A stretch of DNA of 64,000 bases from JAXLXE01 sp046328115 (GCA_046328115.1 JAXLXE010000003.1:496001-560000), one strand, 5' to 3'; counted from the stretch's first letter, positions 35,746 through 45,195 are shown. Translations and numbers: made by a program. The notes: generated by a model not told the origin, from the letters alone.

Positions 35746-36552
35746 CTACGGTGTGGCGAAAATCTGGTGCCAGCGGAGCGCCAGATCACGATCGCCGGAG
35801 AGACGGGCACGGCCGCTGGCCTCTGCCTGGGCAACGGTGAGCCGTCCGTAGGAGATCATGGCCAGGTCCTCAGCCGGCGCGAGGATCTGAGCCTGGGCGT
35901 CACTGTCGCCGGTCTTGACGGTGAGCGACTCTGGCGTGGCGTCCAGCACCCAGGATGCCGCCGGGTTGTTGGAGTCCACCACGCGAACGCGGCCGGTTCC
36001 TCGTGGGCCGAGGTGGTGGGTCCGGGGCATATTGCTCTCGAAGAGAGTTGGCAGCAGAGCCTCGGCGACGTCGCGCGGGAAGTCTGCCTGGCCGCCGGTG
36101 GATCGATCGAGATCGAGGTGGTGGAAGGCCATCTCGGCGAGGCGGTGGCGAACATACCAGCGGGCTGGCCTGTTGCCCCGGCGGTGGAAGCAGATGGCAT
36201 CGAGCTGTGCGCTGGTTAGCGACTGATAGGTTTTTTCAAAGGCATCTGTGGCCTGCTCCAGGGCGCGCGCGGCACCGGCAGGCCCGTTGGCGGTGATCTC
36301 CGCCATAAGCTGGTCGCGCTGGTGCTCACTGATGGCCTGAACGACTGAGCCGGCCACGCCCTGCTCGACAGCCACACGGAAGGTGGTGCCGCCGGAGATC
36401 ACGTGGGCGGCGAGATCACGGACAGTCCAGGGTGGGCAGTTGCTGGTCTGCTGCCAGCGAGCGGTGTCCAGCGAGTCCAGCAGGGCGACGGTCCTGGCGC
36501 TTTCGCGGCGGATGAGCGTAAGGCAGTGGTCAATGTCAGGCGAGGTGGCCAT
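35746..36552 (-). CDS. Maleylpyruvate-isomerase/DinB-type mycothiol-dependent-like protein
   Basis: The 268-residue protein has an N-terminal DinB-like four-helix bundle (CLTLIRRESARTVALLDSLD, then CPPWTVRDLAAHV with a possible metal-binding His and a later EMAFHHLDLDRS) and a C-terminal sterol-carrier-like domain (SWVLDATPESLTVKTGD). This arrangement is known for thiol-dependent isomerases or transferases of the MDMPI family. Reaction and thiol cofactor are unknown here. The ATG at 36552 follows GGAGACCCC; the frame remains open far upstream but with no protein-like sequence. Confidence 0.82.
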   Translation of the reverse strand: MATSPDIDHCLTLIRRESARTVALLDSLDTARWQQTSNCPPWTVRDLAAHVISGGTTFRVAVEQGVAGSVVQAISEHQRDQLMAEITANGPAGAARALEQATDAFEKTYQSLTSAQLDAICFHRRGNRPARWYVRHRLAEMAFHHLDLDRSTGGQADFPRDVAEALLPTLFESNMPRTHHLGPRGTGRVRVVDSNNPAASWVLDATPESLTVKTGDSDAQAQILAPAEDLAMISYGRLTVAQAEASGRARLSGDRDLALRWHQIFATP

Positions 36553-36660
36553 GGGGTCTCCGGGAATGGGTATTCGGGATAGACGAATGGACGAAGCGTC
36601 GGCCGGGGCCACGCGGATCTTGCCAGTGTAGCCGGTACGCGAAGAGCCCAAACGGGTATC

Positions 36661-36680
36661 ATTTGAGTGATGGCTCAAAT
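36661..36680. promoter_or_regulatory. ArsR-type operator overlapping the start codon
   Basis: ATTTGAG-N6-CTCAAAT is a perfect inverted repeat that spans the ATG at 36670. A TATCAT hexamer at 36657-36662 would place transcription start at or next to the ATG, implying a leaderless message blocked by the bound repressor. Confidence 0.7.
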
Positions 36681-37005
36681 GATGAGATCTGATCTCAGTC
36701 AGCGCGCGCGGGTGTTCCGGGCGCTCGGTGATCCCGGCCGGCTCGCCATCCTGGAGGCGTTGCGCCAGGGGGAGGCATGCGCGGGTGAGATTGCGTCGCT
36801 GGCAGGGCTGACGCCGAGCAACGCAAGCCGGCACCTGGCATTCCTGCGTGACTGCGGACTGATCGAGGCCCGCCAGGAGTGGCGGCACGTTCACTATCGC
36901 CTGGCCGGTCCGCACGTGGCGCACTTGCTCGCCGAGGCGGAGCTGGTGCTGGCCATCGTGGAGCGACACCAGGACTGCGTTGGTGGCGAGGAGATGGTCT
37001 CGTGA
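36670..37005 (+). CDS. ArsR/SmtB-family metal-responsive repressor
   Basis: The 111-residue winged-helix protein reads RARVFRALGDPGRLAILEAL, then GEIASLAGLTPSNASRHLAF (recognition helix) and a basic wing RQEWRHVHYRLAG. A Cys (GEACAGEI) in the position used by CadC/CmtR-type sensors and a C-terminal His/Cys (VERHQDCVGG) suggest metal sensing. The GTG start of the cation transporter overlaps its stop, so both are co-translated; the repressor likely controls its own operon through the palindrome over its start. Confidence 0.92.
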   Translation: MAQMMRSDLSQRARVFRALGDPGRLAILEALRQGEACAGEIASLAGLTPSNASRHLAFLRDCGLIEARQEWRHVHYRLAGPHVAHLLAEAELVLAIVERHQDCVGGEEMVS

Positions 37006-37973
37006 GCCCGCACGGCCACGATCACGGCCACCCCGCGAACGGCAGCGCGTCTGGGCCGGGCCATCAGCGCAGGTTGGCGCTGGTTCTGGCATTGACGGGG
37101 GGCTACGCGGTCGCGGAGGGTGTGGGCGGGTGGCTCACGGGCTCACTGGCCCTGCTGGCGGACGCCGGACACATGCTGACCGATTCGCTGGGCCTGGCGA
37201 TGGCCGTGGCGGCGGTGTGGTTCGCCAAGAGGCCGGCGACGGCGGCTAAGACATACGGCTTCTACCGCGCGGAGATCCTGGCAGCGCTAGTGAATGGTTT
37301 GCTGCTGCTGGGCATCGCGGTGGGGATTCTGCGGGAGGCCTGGGAGCGGCTCAGTGAGAGCCATTCGGTGGACGTGGGACCGATGATCGCGATCGCGGTG
37401 GGTGGTCTGGTGGTGAACGTGGCGGGCCTGAGGCTGCTCCACGCGACAAGTGGCGAGAGTCTGAACTCTCGGGCGGCCTATCTGGAGGTGTTCGCGGATC
37501 TGCTGGGCTCAGTGGCGGTGATCGTGGCGGGCGTGGTGATGCTGGCGACCGGCTGGCTGCACGTGGACGCGGTGGTATCCGCCGCGCTAGCCCTGTTTAT
37601 CATCCCGCGTACGGTGGGCCTGTTGAGAAGCGTGGTTGACGTGCTCCTGGAGGCGGCACCGCGCGGGATCAACCTTGGAGACGTCGAAAACGCGATGCTG
37701 GCGGTGCCGGGCGTGGCGAGCGTTCACGATCTGCACGTGTGGACGATCACCAGTGGCTTCGTGGCCATGAGCGGACACGTGGAGTCGAGGGGGCGAAGGT
37801 CCGAGGACGTGCTGCACGATCTGCGCGCGATGCTCACCGAACGGTTCAACATCCCTCACGTGACGCTCCAGGTCGAATCTGAGGAGCACGCGAACGATGG
37901 GGCGTGCTGCGAGATCGACCCCCGCTGCCTGGTGGTTGGCGCGCTCGCGGAGCGACACGCGGGTGGGCACTGA
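37002..37973 (+). CDS. Cation diffusion facilitator (Zn/Cd/Co efflux)
   Basis: The 323-residue protein has an N-terminal His-rich tail (SPHGHDHGHP), six transmembrane helices and a cytoplasmic C-terminal domain (VASVHDLHVWTITSGFVAMS). The transport-site motif in helix 2 is HMLTDSLG; helix 5 has YLEVFADLLGS, with Glu where many zinc CDF proteins have His. It exports divalent metal in exchange for protons. It is coupled to the ArsR-type repressor upstream by overlap. The C-terminal CCEIDPRC may add metal ligands. Confidence 0.92.
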   Translation: MSPHGHDHGHPANGSASGPGHQRRLALVLALTGGYAVAEGVGGWLTGSLALLADAGHMLTDSLGLAMAVAAVWFAKRPATAAKTYGFYRAEILAALVNGLLLLGIAVGILREAWERLSESHSVDVGPMIAIAVGGLVVNVAGLRLLHATSGESLNSRAAYLEVFADLLGSVAVIVAGVVMLATGWLHVDAVVSAALALFIIPRTVGLLRSVVDVLLEAAPRGINLGDVENAMLAVPGVASVHDLHVWTITSGFVAMSGHVESRGRRSEDVLHDLRAMLTERFNIPHVTLQVESEEHANDGACCEIDPRCLVVGALAERHAGGH

Positions 37974-38070
37974 GGGAGATCCGGGTCCGCGGAACCGGGA
38001 GAATTTGCGCGGCTGAGCCGCGGCGACTACGCTCTGCCGCCACACCTGGTGCGAAAGGCCCTCTTGCCCG

Positions 38071-39234
38071 ATGCAGCTTGCCTCGATTGAGCTCACCCTG
38101 ATCCGTGTGACACCGAAGACGACCTACTTGTTTGTTGAGCTGGAGACGGCGGACGGCGTGCGGGGGCTGGGCGACGCGTCTATGTCCCACGATGACGCGG
38201 CCACCGCGGCATATCTGCGCACGCTGTTCGACCGTCACTGCGCCGGGCGTGACGTGGCTGAGATCGGGAGCCTGGTGGAGGCGCTTCGCGAGGCGGCCGG
38301 CTCCTGGCCCACCGTGCCGCTGGCGGCCGCCTGCTCAGGCATGGAGCAGGCACTCTGGGACCTCCGGGGTAGGCAGCTTGGTGCACCGCTGCACGCGCTG
38401 CTGGGGGGTAGCCGGCGAGATCGCGTTCCGCTGTATGCCAACGTCAATCGCGGACTGGTGGATCGGTCCGTTGAGTCGTTCGCCCGAAGGGCGCGCGAGG
38501 CGGTGGCCGCGGGCTTTGGGACGATCAAGATTGCGCCGTTTGACGGGGTGGAGCCGGCTGCACTGCGGGAGGCCAAGACGCAGGAGCTGATTCAGGTGGG
38601 CGTGGCGCGGATCGAGGCGGTGCGGGAGGCGATCGGCCCGGACGTTGCGTTGCGGGTGGACTGCCACGGCAGGTTTGATCTCGAGACCGGAGTTGCGGTA
38701 GCCGAGCGCCTGCGACCGGTGGGTCTGGACTGGTTTGAGGAACCGGTGCGGGTAGCGCCGTCTTCCGGAAGTGGGCTGAGCGCTGAACAGGAGTTGGAGC
38801 GGGTGGTGGAGCTCTCCAACGATCTGGCGCCACGAAGCCCGTTTCCTCTGGCCGGCGGTGAGTATCTGTGGGGGGTCGCGCAGTTCGGGCGGTTGATCGA
38901 GGGTGGGGCGATGGACTACGTGATGCCGGATGTGAAGTACTGCGGCGGGGTGTGGGAGCTCCAGCGAATCGCGGCGCTGGCGGATGCGTACGAGGTGGGT
39001 TTCTCACCACACAACCCGGGATCGCCAGTGGCGACGCTGTTCTCAGCGCACGTCTGCGCGGCCGCACCAAACATGGATCTTCTGGAGCTCCAATGGGGTG
39101 AGCTGCCGTGGCGGCACGAGATGCTCTCGCCGGCGGAGCCGGTGGAATTCGGGACCATCGCGGTACCGAACGGGCCCGGGCTGGGGGCCAGGCTCGACCG
39201 CGAGCGCGTGCGCTCGCTGGAGATTCCCATCTAG
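38071..39234 (+). CDS. Enolase-superfamily enzyme (mandelate racemase/muconate lactonizing type), B
   Basis: The 387-residue protein has a capping domain (MQLASIELTLIRVTPKTTYL) and barrel with Lys in GTIKIAPF, metal ligands Asp in LRVDCHGRF, Glu in DWFEEPV and Glu in AGGEYLWG, and a His in GFSPHNPGSP. It is only distantly similar to the enzyme at 34543-35715, so it is not a recent duplicate. The reaction is probably dehydration or racemisation of a hydroxy acid. The ATG at 38071 is close to the efflux gene but separated by 97 bp. Confidence 0.85.
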   Translation: MQLASIELTLIRVTPKTTYLFVELETADGVRGLGDASMSHDDAATAAYLRTLFDRHCAGRDVAEIGSLVEALREAAGSWPTVPLAAACSGMEQALWDLRGRQLGAPLHALLGGSRRDRVPLYANVNRGLVDRSVESFARRAREAVAAGFGTIKIAPFDGVEPAALREAKTQELIQVGVARIEAVREAIGPDVALRVDCHGRFDLETGVAVAERLRPVGLDWFEEPVRVAPSSGSGLSAEQELERVVELSNDLAPRSPFPLAGGEYLWGVAQFGRLIEGGAMDYVMPDVKYCGGVWELQRIAALADAYEVGFSPHNPGSPVATLFSAHVCAAAPNMDLLELQWGELPWRHEMLSPAEPVEFGTIAVPNGPGLGARLDRERVRSLEIPI

Positions 39235-39247
39235 CCGACGGGGATTC

Positions 39248-39913
39248 TCAGCGGTGCTTCTGGGCGATCAGCGCGTACCGGCCGCGGTCTGGCTGTTTGC
39301 CCCAGAGGACCGCGTCCATCAGCAGCTCTACCTCCACATCAATGAACCCCACCTCCCGGACTAAGTCACTGAGGACGCTCGCCGGACGGCCGCCGTAGAG
39401 CGGAAGGGCGTCGCGGATCTCCGCGTAGTCGGCGTGGCCGGCGCTACGCCAGTCGCCTTCGACGAGCACGAGCCGGCCACCGGGACGCAGGACTCGGAGC
39501 CAGTCGGCCAGGGCGGCGGACGGGTTGGGCAGGGTCCAGATGACGTGTCGCTCGACGACGAGGTCGGCGCTGGTGTCCCGGCAGGGAAGCAGCTCCGCGT
39601 CGCCGAGACGGAAGTCCACAGTGAGCGATTCCAGCTCTGCCTTGGCGAGCGCGCGGTCCAACATGTTGCTGGCCGCATCCACGCCGACGACGCGATGCCC
39701 CAGTCCTGCCAGGATCAGCGCGAGGAATCCGGTTCCGCAGCCAACATCAATCGCATCACACGCGACCGATCCGGCCCACTCGCTCACGCGCTCAATCCAC
39801 GCGGTCCGCTGCCCCGGCGTGATCAGGCCGTGATTCGGCGCCTCATCAAAGGTAGCGGCACGGCTGTTCCAGTGTCGGAAGACGACTTCCTTGACTGCAG
39901 GGGAATTGATCAT
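39248..39913 (-). CDS. Class I SAM-dependent methyltransferase
   Basis: The 221-residue protein has AIDVGCGTGFLALILA (motif I), VVGVDAASNML, LGDAELLPCRDTSADLVVER and LRPGGRLVLVEGDW, all Methyltransf_11 signatures. It overlaps the stop of the ABC ATPase gene in ATGA and is the last gene of the importer operon. Small methyltransferases are often attached to such importers, possibly acting on the imported cofactor or chelator; the substrate is unknown. Confidence 0.88.
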   Translation of the reverse strand: MINSPAVKEVVFRHWNSRAATFDEAPNHGLITPGQRTAWIERVSEWAGSVACDAIDVGCGTGFLALILAGLGHRVVGVDAASNMLDRALAKAELESLTVDFRLGDAELLPCRDTSADLVVERHVIWTLPNPSAALADWLRVLRPGGRLVLVEGDWRSAGHADYAEIRDALPLYGGRPASVLSDLVREVGFIDVEVELLMDAVLWGKQPDRGRYALIAQKHR

Positions 39914-40740
39914 GGTGCGGCGAAGCTCCCGATTGCGTGACTTGGCGCAGCGGTGGGTGGGATGGCGCGCAGGGCCGTAACCCGAGGGACGCGGTGGAGA
40001 TCGAGGTTGACCTCCACTTCCACGCCGTAGACATCGGCGACGTTCAGCGCGGTGAGCACATTGTCTGGTGTACCGGCAGCGTGAACTCGCCCCCGATCTA
40101 GAAGAACGACGTGGTCAGAGAACCGGGCAGCAAGGTTGAGATCGTGCAAGGCGATGACAACCGTGGTGTCGCGATCGCGAGCGACTCGCCGGACGAGCGA
40201 CAGGAGCTCAAGCTGCCGGTGCAGATCCAGGCTACTGGTGGGCTCATCCAGGAGGAGCACGCGCGGGGAACGAGCCAGCGACTGCGCGATCGCCACAAGC
40301 TGACGCTGGCCGCCACTGAGCTCAGTGAGGTATCGACGTGCCAGGCCATCCAGCCGGAGCTCGGCGAGCACCTCCGCGACCGATCCGAGATCATCCGAAC
40401 GAACGCGCCAGGATGCTCCGCTCTGACGCGCAAGGAGGACGGCTTCGAACACGGTGATGGCGGCCGTGCTGGGGTATTCCTGCGGCAGGTAGCTCACGAG
40501 GCGGCTAAGCTGGCCATCGCGCATGAGCGACTCGCGCGACCGGCCGTCGAACGTGACGAGGCCTTGATCACGGCTATTGGCAAGGAGTCCGGCCAGGTAC
40601 TTGAGCAGCGTGGACTTGCCAGCGGCGTTGGGGCCGAGCACGGCGATGACGGCCGAGGACGGCACGGCATCCAGGTACACGCCTCGGAGGATTGGTCCGT
40701 CCCCGTAACTGAAGTGGAGGTTCTCCACCGTGATCTTCAT
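39910..40740 (-). CDS. ABC transporter ATPase, metallophore/cobalamin type
   Basis: The 276-residue protein has Walker A (VLGPNAAGKSTLLKYLAG), signature LSGGQRQLVAIAQSL, Walker B RVLLLDEPTSSLD and the switch His in VVIALHDLNLAARF. These match the FecE/BtuD group. It energises the permease encoded just upstream, with ATGA overlap. An ATG at 40740 gives the normal length; the longer frame to 40845 lacks support. Confidence 0.93.
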   Translation of the reverse strand: MKITVENLHFSYGDGPILRGVYLDAVPSSAVIAVLGPNAAGKSTLLKYLAGLLANSRDQGLVTFDGRSRESLMRDGQLSRLVSYLPQEYPSTAAITVFEAVLLARQSGASWRVRSDDLGSVAEVLAELRLDGLARRYLTELSGGQRQLVAIAQSLARSPRVLLLDEPTSSLDLHRQLELLSLVRRVARDRDTTVVIALHDLNLAARFSDHVVLLDRGRVHAAGTPDNVLTALNVADVYGVEVEVNLDLHRVPRVTALRAIPPTAAPSHAIGSFAAP

Positions 40741-41861
40741 GACCAGAGCTGCCGGCGACGGGTGAAGATGAGCGCCAGGAAGAACGGCACGCCGACGAGC
40801 GAGGTGATGATGCCGATGGGGACGATGACGCCGGGGATCACGCACTTGCTGACGAGCGACGTGGCCGAGAGCAGCAGGGCACCGGCGAGCGCGGAGCCGG
40901 GCAGGAAGTAGCGCTGATCTTCGCCAAGCAGCATGCGGGCAACGTGGGGTCCGACCAAGCCGACGAAACCGATGGTGCCGACGAAGGCGACGGGCGTGGC
41001 GGCGAGCAGCGAGACGCCGAGAAGGACTCGGAGACGCAGGGCGCGCACATTCACCCCAAGCGAGCGGGCACGCTCATCACCCAGGCGGAACATGGTGAGC
41101 TGCCAGGCGCCGCGGGCGAGCAGGGGAAGCACGGTGACGAGCACCGCCGTGGTGACGGCCAGCTTGGACCAGCTTGCCCGCCCCAGGCTGCCGAGCGTCC
41201 AGAAGACTACTTGTTGAAGTGCCTGCTCGGATGCGACGTACTGAAGCAACGCGAGCAGCGAGTTGAAAAGGAAGACCAGGGCGATGCCCAGAAGCACCAT
41301 GGTCTCCGCGGTGACGCCGCGCAGCAAGCTGCAGGCGTGGATGGCGAGAGCGGCTAGCATGGCGAACACGAAGGCGTTCCCGGCGAGGAGCAGCATCCCC
41401 GCGCCGGGGACGATGCTGAAGCCGAACACGAGGGCCAGGGCGGCTCCAAAACCGGCAGCAGCCGAGACACCCAGAGTGAACGGGCTGGCCAGTGGATTGT
41501 CCAGGATGGTCTGCATTTCAGCACCCGCGACCGAGAGCGAGGCGCCCACGACGACGGCCATCAATGCCATGGGGAGGCGGATATCCCAGACGATGCTGAG
41601 GCGACCGGCGTCTATGCTGGACGGGGCGACGATTGCCTGGAGCACCTCGATCGCGGTGAGACTGGATGGACCGGTCCCGAGATCCAGTGCGACCGTCACA
41701 ACCAGCAGGGCGGTGAGCCCACCGAGAACCAGGCGCTTCCGCGCCGTGATCTGGTGATACACGGCACGGCCGCGCGTCTGGGCGTCCGCCACGTATGGCG
41801 AGGCGATATGATCAGGCGGCAATGAGGTGGCCGCGCCGGCACCCTGAGCCACGCTACTCAC
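40737..41861 (-). CDS. FecCD-family ABC transporter permease
   Basis: The 374-residue protein is hydrophobic with about nine to ten helices and the family motifs LGVSAAAGFGAALALVFGFS, GTIGFVGLVGPHVARMLLG and LGVNVRALRL. It transports iron-siderophore, haem or cobalamin complexes. It starts at GTG (41861), overlapping the binding-protein stop, and overlaps the ATPase gene by 4 bp. Confidence 0.93.
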   Translation of the reverse strand: MSSVAQGAGAATSLPPDHIASPYVADAQTRGRAVYHQITARKRLVLGGLTALLVVTVALDLGTGPSSLTAIEVLQAIVAPSSIDAGRLSIVWDIRLPMALMAVVVGASLSVAGAEMQTILDNPLASPFTLGVSAAAGFGAALALVFGFSIVPGAGMLLLAGNAFVFAMLAALAIHACSLLRGVTAETMVLLGIALVFLFNSLLALLQYVASEQALQQVVFWTLGSLGRASWSKLAVTTAVLVTVLPLLARGAWQLTMFRLGDERARSLGVNVRALRLRVLLGVSLLAATPVAFVGTIGFVGLVGPHVARMLLGEDQRYFLPGSALAGALLLSATSLVSKCVIPGVIVPIGIITSLVGVPFFLALIFTRRRQLWS

Positions 41862-43062
41862 CGATGGAGACCGAGAACGTGCCGCTGTAGGGGATGGGGA
41901 GAAATTGCTGGTGGAACTCGCGGAACGTGGCGGCGGGATCCAGATCCGCGAACTTGTCAGGGTGGATCCAGCGAGCGAACTGTTGAAGGGCTACGAAGTG
42001 GTAGGGCGAGTTGTAGAACTGGTGCCAGATGGCGTGGACCCGATGTGACCTGACGGCCTTGAGATTCCCCCAGCCGGGCTGCTCCGTAAGGCGTATGAGC
42101 TGGGCGCGGGCGTCCTCTGACCGGGCGGCGTAGCCCAGGCTGACGAAGCGGACATCGGACTGCTGACCGGGACTGTTGGTCCAGTTGGAGCCGGTCGCGA
42201 CGATCAGGTCTGGATCGCTGGTGAGAACCTGTTCCGGATTCAACGTGCCGGCCCAGCCCGGGACGCGACCGGAGCCGAGATTGATTCCACCGGCCCGTTC
42301 CGCGATGAGGCCGAGATTTGCGCGGCCAAACGTGGCACAGCACTCGAGCAGACCAGGGGCGCGCAGGATGAAGCTGGTTGGCAACGGGGGCTTGAGTGCG
42401 TCAACGCGGGAATAGACCTTGTTGACCTCGCGGGTGTAGTAGTCCGCAAACCGCTGGGCGGCCTCACGCCGATCCAGGAGCCGGCCCATAAGATGGGCGC
42501 TGGGGACGGTATTCTCGAGCGGAAACTGGCGGAAGTCGATGACGACGCTGGGGATGCCGGCCTTTGCAAGCTGGTCAATGAGGCCTGACTCACGAGCTGG
42601 GCCGTAGGTATCAAAGCTGAGGACCATGAGCTCTGGCTTGAGCTCAATGGCCTTTTCAACGCTGAACGCGCCGGCGGAGATGGCGCCAAGCTCCGGAATC
42701 TGGGTGACGCGCGGGAACTTCTCGCGGTAGGCGTTGTAGGTGTCCAGGTCGGCCGTCCGCAGATCGGCAGGCATGCCGACGACGCGTTTGAAGGGATCCT
42801 CGCGGTCGAGCAGGCTGATGAGGTAGATCAGGCGTGCTTCACCAAGGAGCATGCGTTGGATCGGCGCGGTGACGGAGACGGAGCGGCCGACAACATCAGT
42901 CACTTCAACGGTGGCTGGAGCAATGGCGCCGGGCCGGGCGGGAACGGGCGCGAAGGAGCAGGCGGCCAGAACGAGGATGAGGGCTAGGCCCAGGAACGAC
43001 AGGTAGCGGCTGCGCGACCCCCCGGAGCACGGAAGCGAAGCCCAGTACTTGCGCGCGAACAC
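41854..43062 (-). CDS. Substrate-binding lipoprotein of the ABC importer
   Basis: The 402-residue protein has an N-terminal lipoprotein signal with LALILVLAACSF (Cys modified) and a periplasmic-binding-protein fold of the BtuF/FepB group (PATVEVTDVVGRSVSV, then PELMVLSFDTYGP). GTG at 43062 is preceded by AGGAGGT at ideal spacing. It heads the operon with permease, ATPase and methyltransferase. Two AT-rich palindromes lie upstream. Substrate is likely a ferric or cobalt complex. Confidence 0.9.
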   Translation of the reverse strand: MFARKYWASLPCSGGSRSRYLSFLGLALILVLAACSFAPVPARPGAIAPATVEVTDVVGRSVSVTAPIQRMLLGEARLIYLISLLDREDPFKRVVGMPADLRTADLDTYNAYREKFPRVTQIPELGAISAGAFSVEKAIELKPELMVLSFDTYGPARESGLIDQLAKAGIPSVVIDFRQFPLENTVPSAHLMGRLLDRREAAQRFADYYTREVNKVYSRVDALKPPLPTSFILRAPGLLECCATFGRANLGLIAERAGGINLGSGRVPGWAGTLNPEQVLTSDPDLIVATGSNWTNSPGQQSDVRFVSLGYAARSEDARAQLIRLTEQPGWGNLKAVRSHRVHAIWHQFYNSPYHFVALQQFARWIHPDKFADLDPAATFREFHQQFLPIPYSGTFSVSIGE

Positions 43063-43103
43063 GGAGTGACCTCCTCTGAGGCCTTTGCATTGCCTCAGCA
43101 CAT

Positions 43104-43133
43104 GATTTAGTAAATCCTAATGTACAGCATTAG
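43104..43133. promoter_or_regulatory. Paired AT-rich palindromes, candidate metal-repressor operator
   Basis: GATTTA-G-TAAATC (43104-43116) is followed directly by CTAATG-N5-CATTAG (43117-43133), and TTAGTAA recurs at 43108 and 43130, two helical turns apart. In a GC-rich window this AT-rich cluster upstream of a metallophore importer suggests an iron- or metal-dependent repressor site; it does not exactly match a Fur or IdeR consensus. Confidence 0.6.
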
Positions 43134-43171
43134 TAACTCCTCATGTCAAACGCGATGCGGTGGTGGTTGGG

Positions 43172-44419
43172 TCAGGGCGCGCGGCGTTCGCGACGGTCGG
43201 CGAGCAAGATGGCGCCGCAGGCGGCGGTGGCGAGGGCCAGCACGATCCACATGACGGGGTCGTAGCCGCCGAGCCAGTCGTAGCCGGCGCCGATCGCGAC
43301 GGGCGCGAGCGCCTTGGCGATGGTGAGAAAAAGCGCAAGCACCCCGCTGATGCTGGCGAACTGGGCGGTACCGTAGAGGTCGGCGATGATGAGGGGGCGA
43401 GCGAGCGTGGCAGCGCCACGGCTGACGCCCAGCAAGACAACCATGACGATGACCCCCGCGCTGAGGGGCAACAGCACGAGCGCTCCGAACGCGGCGACCT
43501 GGAGGACGAAGATACCGCTAGAGACGATGCGGGGCGGCAGGCGCGACTCCAGCGGCGCGAAGGTGATCCGCCCGAGAAGCTGCATGAGGCCCACGAATCC
43601 GGTGGCCGTGGCAGCGAGCGTCGGGTCCAGCCCGCGCTCGCTGAGGAACGCGACCAGATGGACCGGAACCCCAACTGAGGCAAAGTCGTAGAGGCAGAAG
43701 GCGATGGCGAGCCAGCGAAATGTGGGTTGCCGGAGGGCCTGCGAAACCGTGATGCCATCGCGGTGGTCAGACCGGCCGGACGTGCCCTCCGCTGCCGGCT
43801 CACCATCCGGCTGCAGGCCGAGGTCCTGGGGACGGCGACGGAGGAACAGGGCGTGGAGCGGGATGGTGGTGACGCCGAGGGTGACCGCGAGCGTGACGAG
43901 CGCGGCGCGCCAACCCTGGAGCCCGACTAGCAGTGAAGCGATGGGCAGAAAGATGGTGCTGGCCAGGCCGGCCATGAGCGTGAGGCAGAGCATGGCGCGG
44001 GCACGGCGGCGGCGGAACCAGACCGCGACCACGGCAAAGGCGGGATCGTAGAGCGTGGCAGCCATGATGAGGCCGATGGCGGCCCACAGGAGGTAGAACG
44101 CGACGAGGTTGTCCACCCACGACCAGGCGATGACGAGCACCGTGCCGGCGATGGAGCCGGCGGTCATCAGCAGGCGGGCCCCGTGGCCGTCGAGCCAGCG
44201 ACCGACGGGCACGGCGGCGATGCCTGACAGGAGCAGTGCCAGCGAAAAAGCGCCGGTCATAGCGGCGCGGGACCAGCCGAGCTCCTGCTCCATCGGAGCG
44301 AGGAACACGGTGAACGAGTAGTACAGGATGCCCCAGGATGTAGTCTCCGTGATCCCGAGAATCAGGACCAGGATCCAGCCGTAGTAGAGGCCAGATCCTG
44401 GTCCGGAACGCGGGACCAC
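43172..44419 (-). CDS. Major facilitator superfamily transporter
   Basis: The 415-residue protein has 12 predicted helices with MFS loop motifs (GRWLDGHGARLLMTAGSIAG after helix 2). It starts YYGWILVLILGITETTSWGI, like oxalate/formate-antiporter-type MFS proteins. I choose the GTG at 44419 so that it follows the flavoprotein stop at 44437; an ATG at 44503 would overlap by 67 bp. The flavoprotein remnant and the ars-like palindrome upstream suggest a former arsenic-related unit, where such MFS proteins act in efflux. Confidence 0.85.
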   Translation of the reverse strand: MVPRSGPGSGLYYGWILVLILGITETTSWGILYYSFTVFLAPMEQELGWSRAAMTGAFSLALLLSGIAAVPVGRWLDGHGARLLMTAGSIAGTVLVIAWSWVDNLVAFYLLWAAIGLIMAATLYDPAFAVVAVWFRRRRARAMLCLTLMAGLASTIFLPIASLLVGLQGWRAALVTLAVTLGVTTIPLHALFLRRRPQDLGLQPDGEPAAEGTSGRSDHRDGITVSQALRQPTFRWLAIAFCLYDFASVGVPVHLVAFLSERGLDPTLAATATGFVGLMQLLGRITFAPLESRLPPRIVSSGIFVLQVAAFGALVLLPLSAGVIVMVVLLGVSRGAATLARPLIIADLYGTAQFASISGVLALFLTIAKALAPVAIGAGYDWLGGYDPVMWIVLALATAACGAILLADRRERRAP

Positions 44420-44436
44420 CGCGGGGAACCCCAATG

Positions 44437-45195
44437 TCAGACCGCCACCGACGAGGGGCTGTGGCTCAGGTCCTGAGCGACGGGAACGGGCGACGAATAA
44501 CATACTGCCGCGGCCGCGCTGGCACCGGTGGAACAGACACCGGTGGCGGGCAAGGTGAGCTCAACGTGGCGGGCGGAATCCCAGGCACCCGCAATGGCGG
44601 CGGCGACCGAGCGCGCTTGCTCGTGGCCCGTCAGGAGCAGGAACGTGGGTTCACGACCGTGGCTCTTCATATCGATGATGCAGAAGACTGACTCTGGGTG
44701 GGCCAACTGCTGAGCGCCGTGCGTTGACACCGTCCCACAGGAGTGGACGTTTGGGTCGATCAGGGGAGCGAGTGCCATCGATGACTCCGCCGCGACGTGC
44801 AGTGCTAGCCGGACCTCGCGGAGCAACTCAAGATCTGGTCGAAAGCCGGTGCAGACGACGATCTGGTCGACCGGCGGGAGGCTGTGACCCTGATCGTCGC
44901 TCGTGACGAGGCCATCGGTGGTCTGTCGGATGGCCGCGATGCTGATGATCTCGGGGCGCACGCGATGGCGCTCGTAGATGAGCCGCGCTTGATGACCGAG
45001 TTTGCCGCACTGGGGGAGGAGGTCCTCGGAGCCGCCGCCAAAACTAGTGTGGCTTGGAGCGCGACGCATGGACCAGATGATGCTGATGGCAGGATCGAGC
45101 GAGGCAAGAGCGCTGAGCTCGATGGCGGCGACGGAGAGCTGAGCGGTGGTCACGGCGGCCTTCAGGGGGGATAATAATGCATTGACTAATGTCAA
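44437..45195 (-). pseudogene. 5'-truncated FAD/NAD(P)-binding flavoprotein of the ars-operon type
   Basis: The 252-codon frame matches only the second half of a roughly 440-residue flavoprotein: the second Rossmann region (SVAAIELSALASLDPAISII), IVVCTGFRPDLELLREVRLA, LAPLIDPNVHSCGTV, FLLLTGHEQARSVAAA and LPATGVCSTG. The N-terminal FAD domain with GxGxxG is missing; the frame opens at a TTG inside a palindrome. The last residues (VCYSSPVP) depart from the usual Cys-rich tail. It is probably nonfunctional unless translated as a fragment. Confidence 0.75.
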
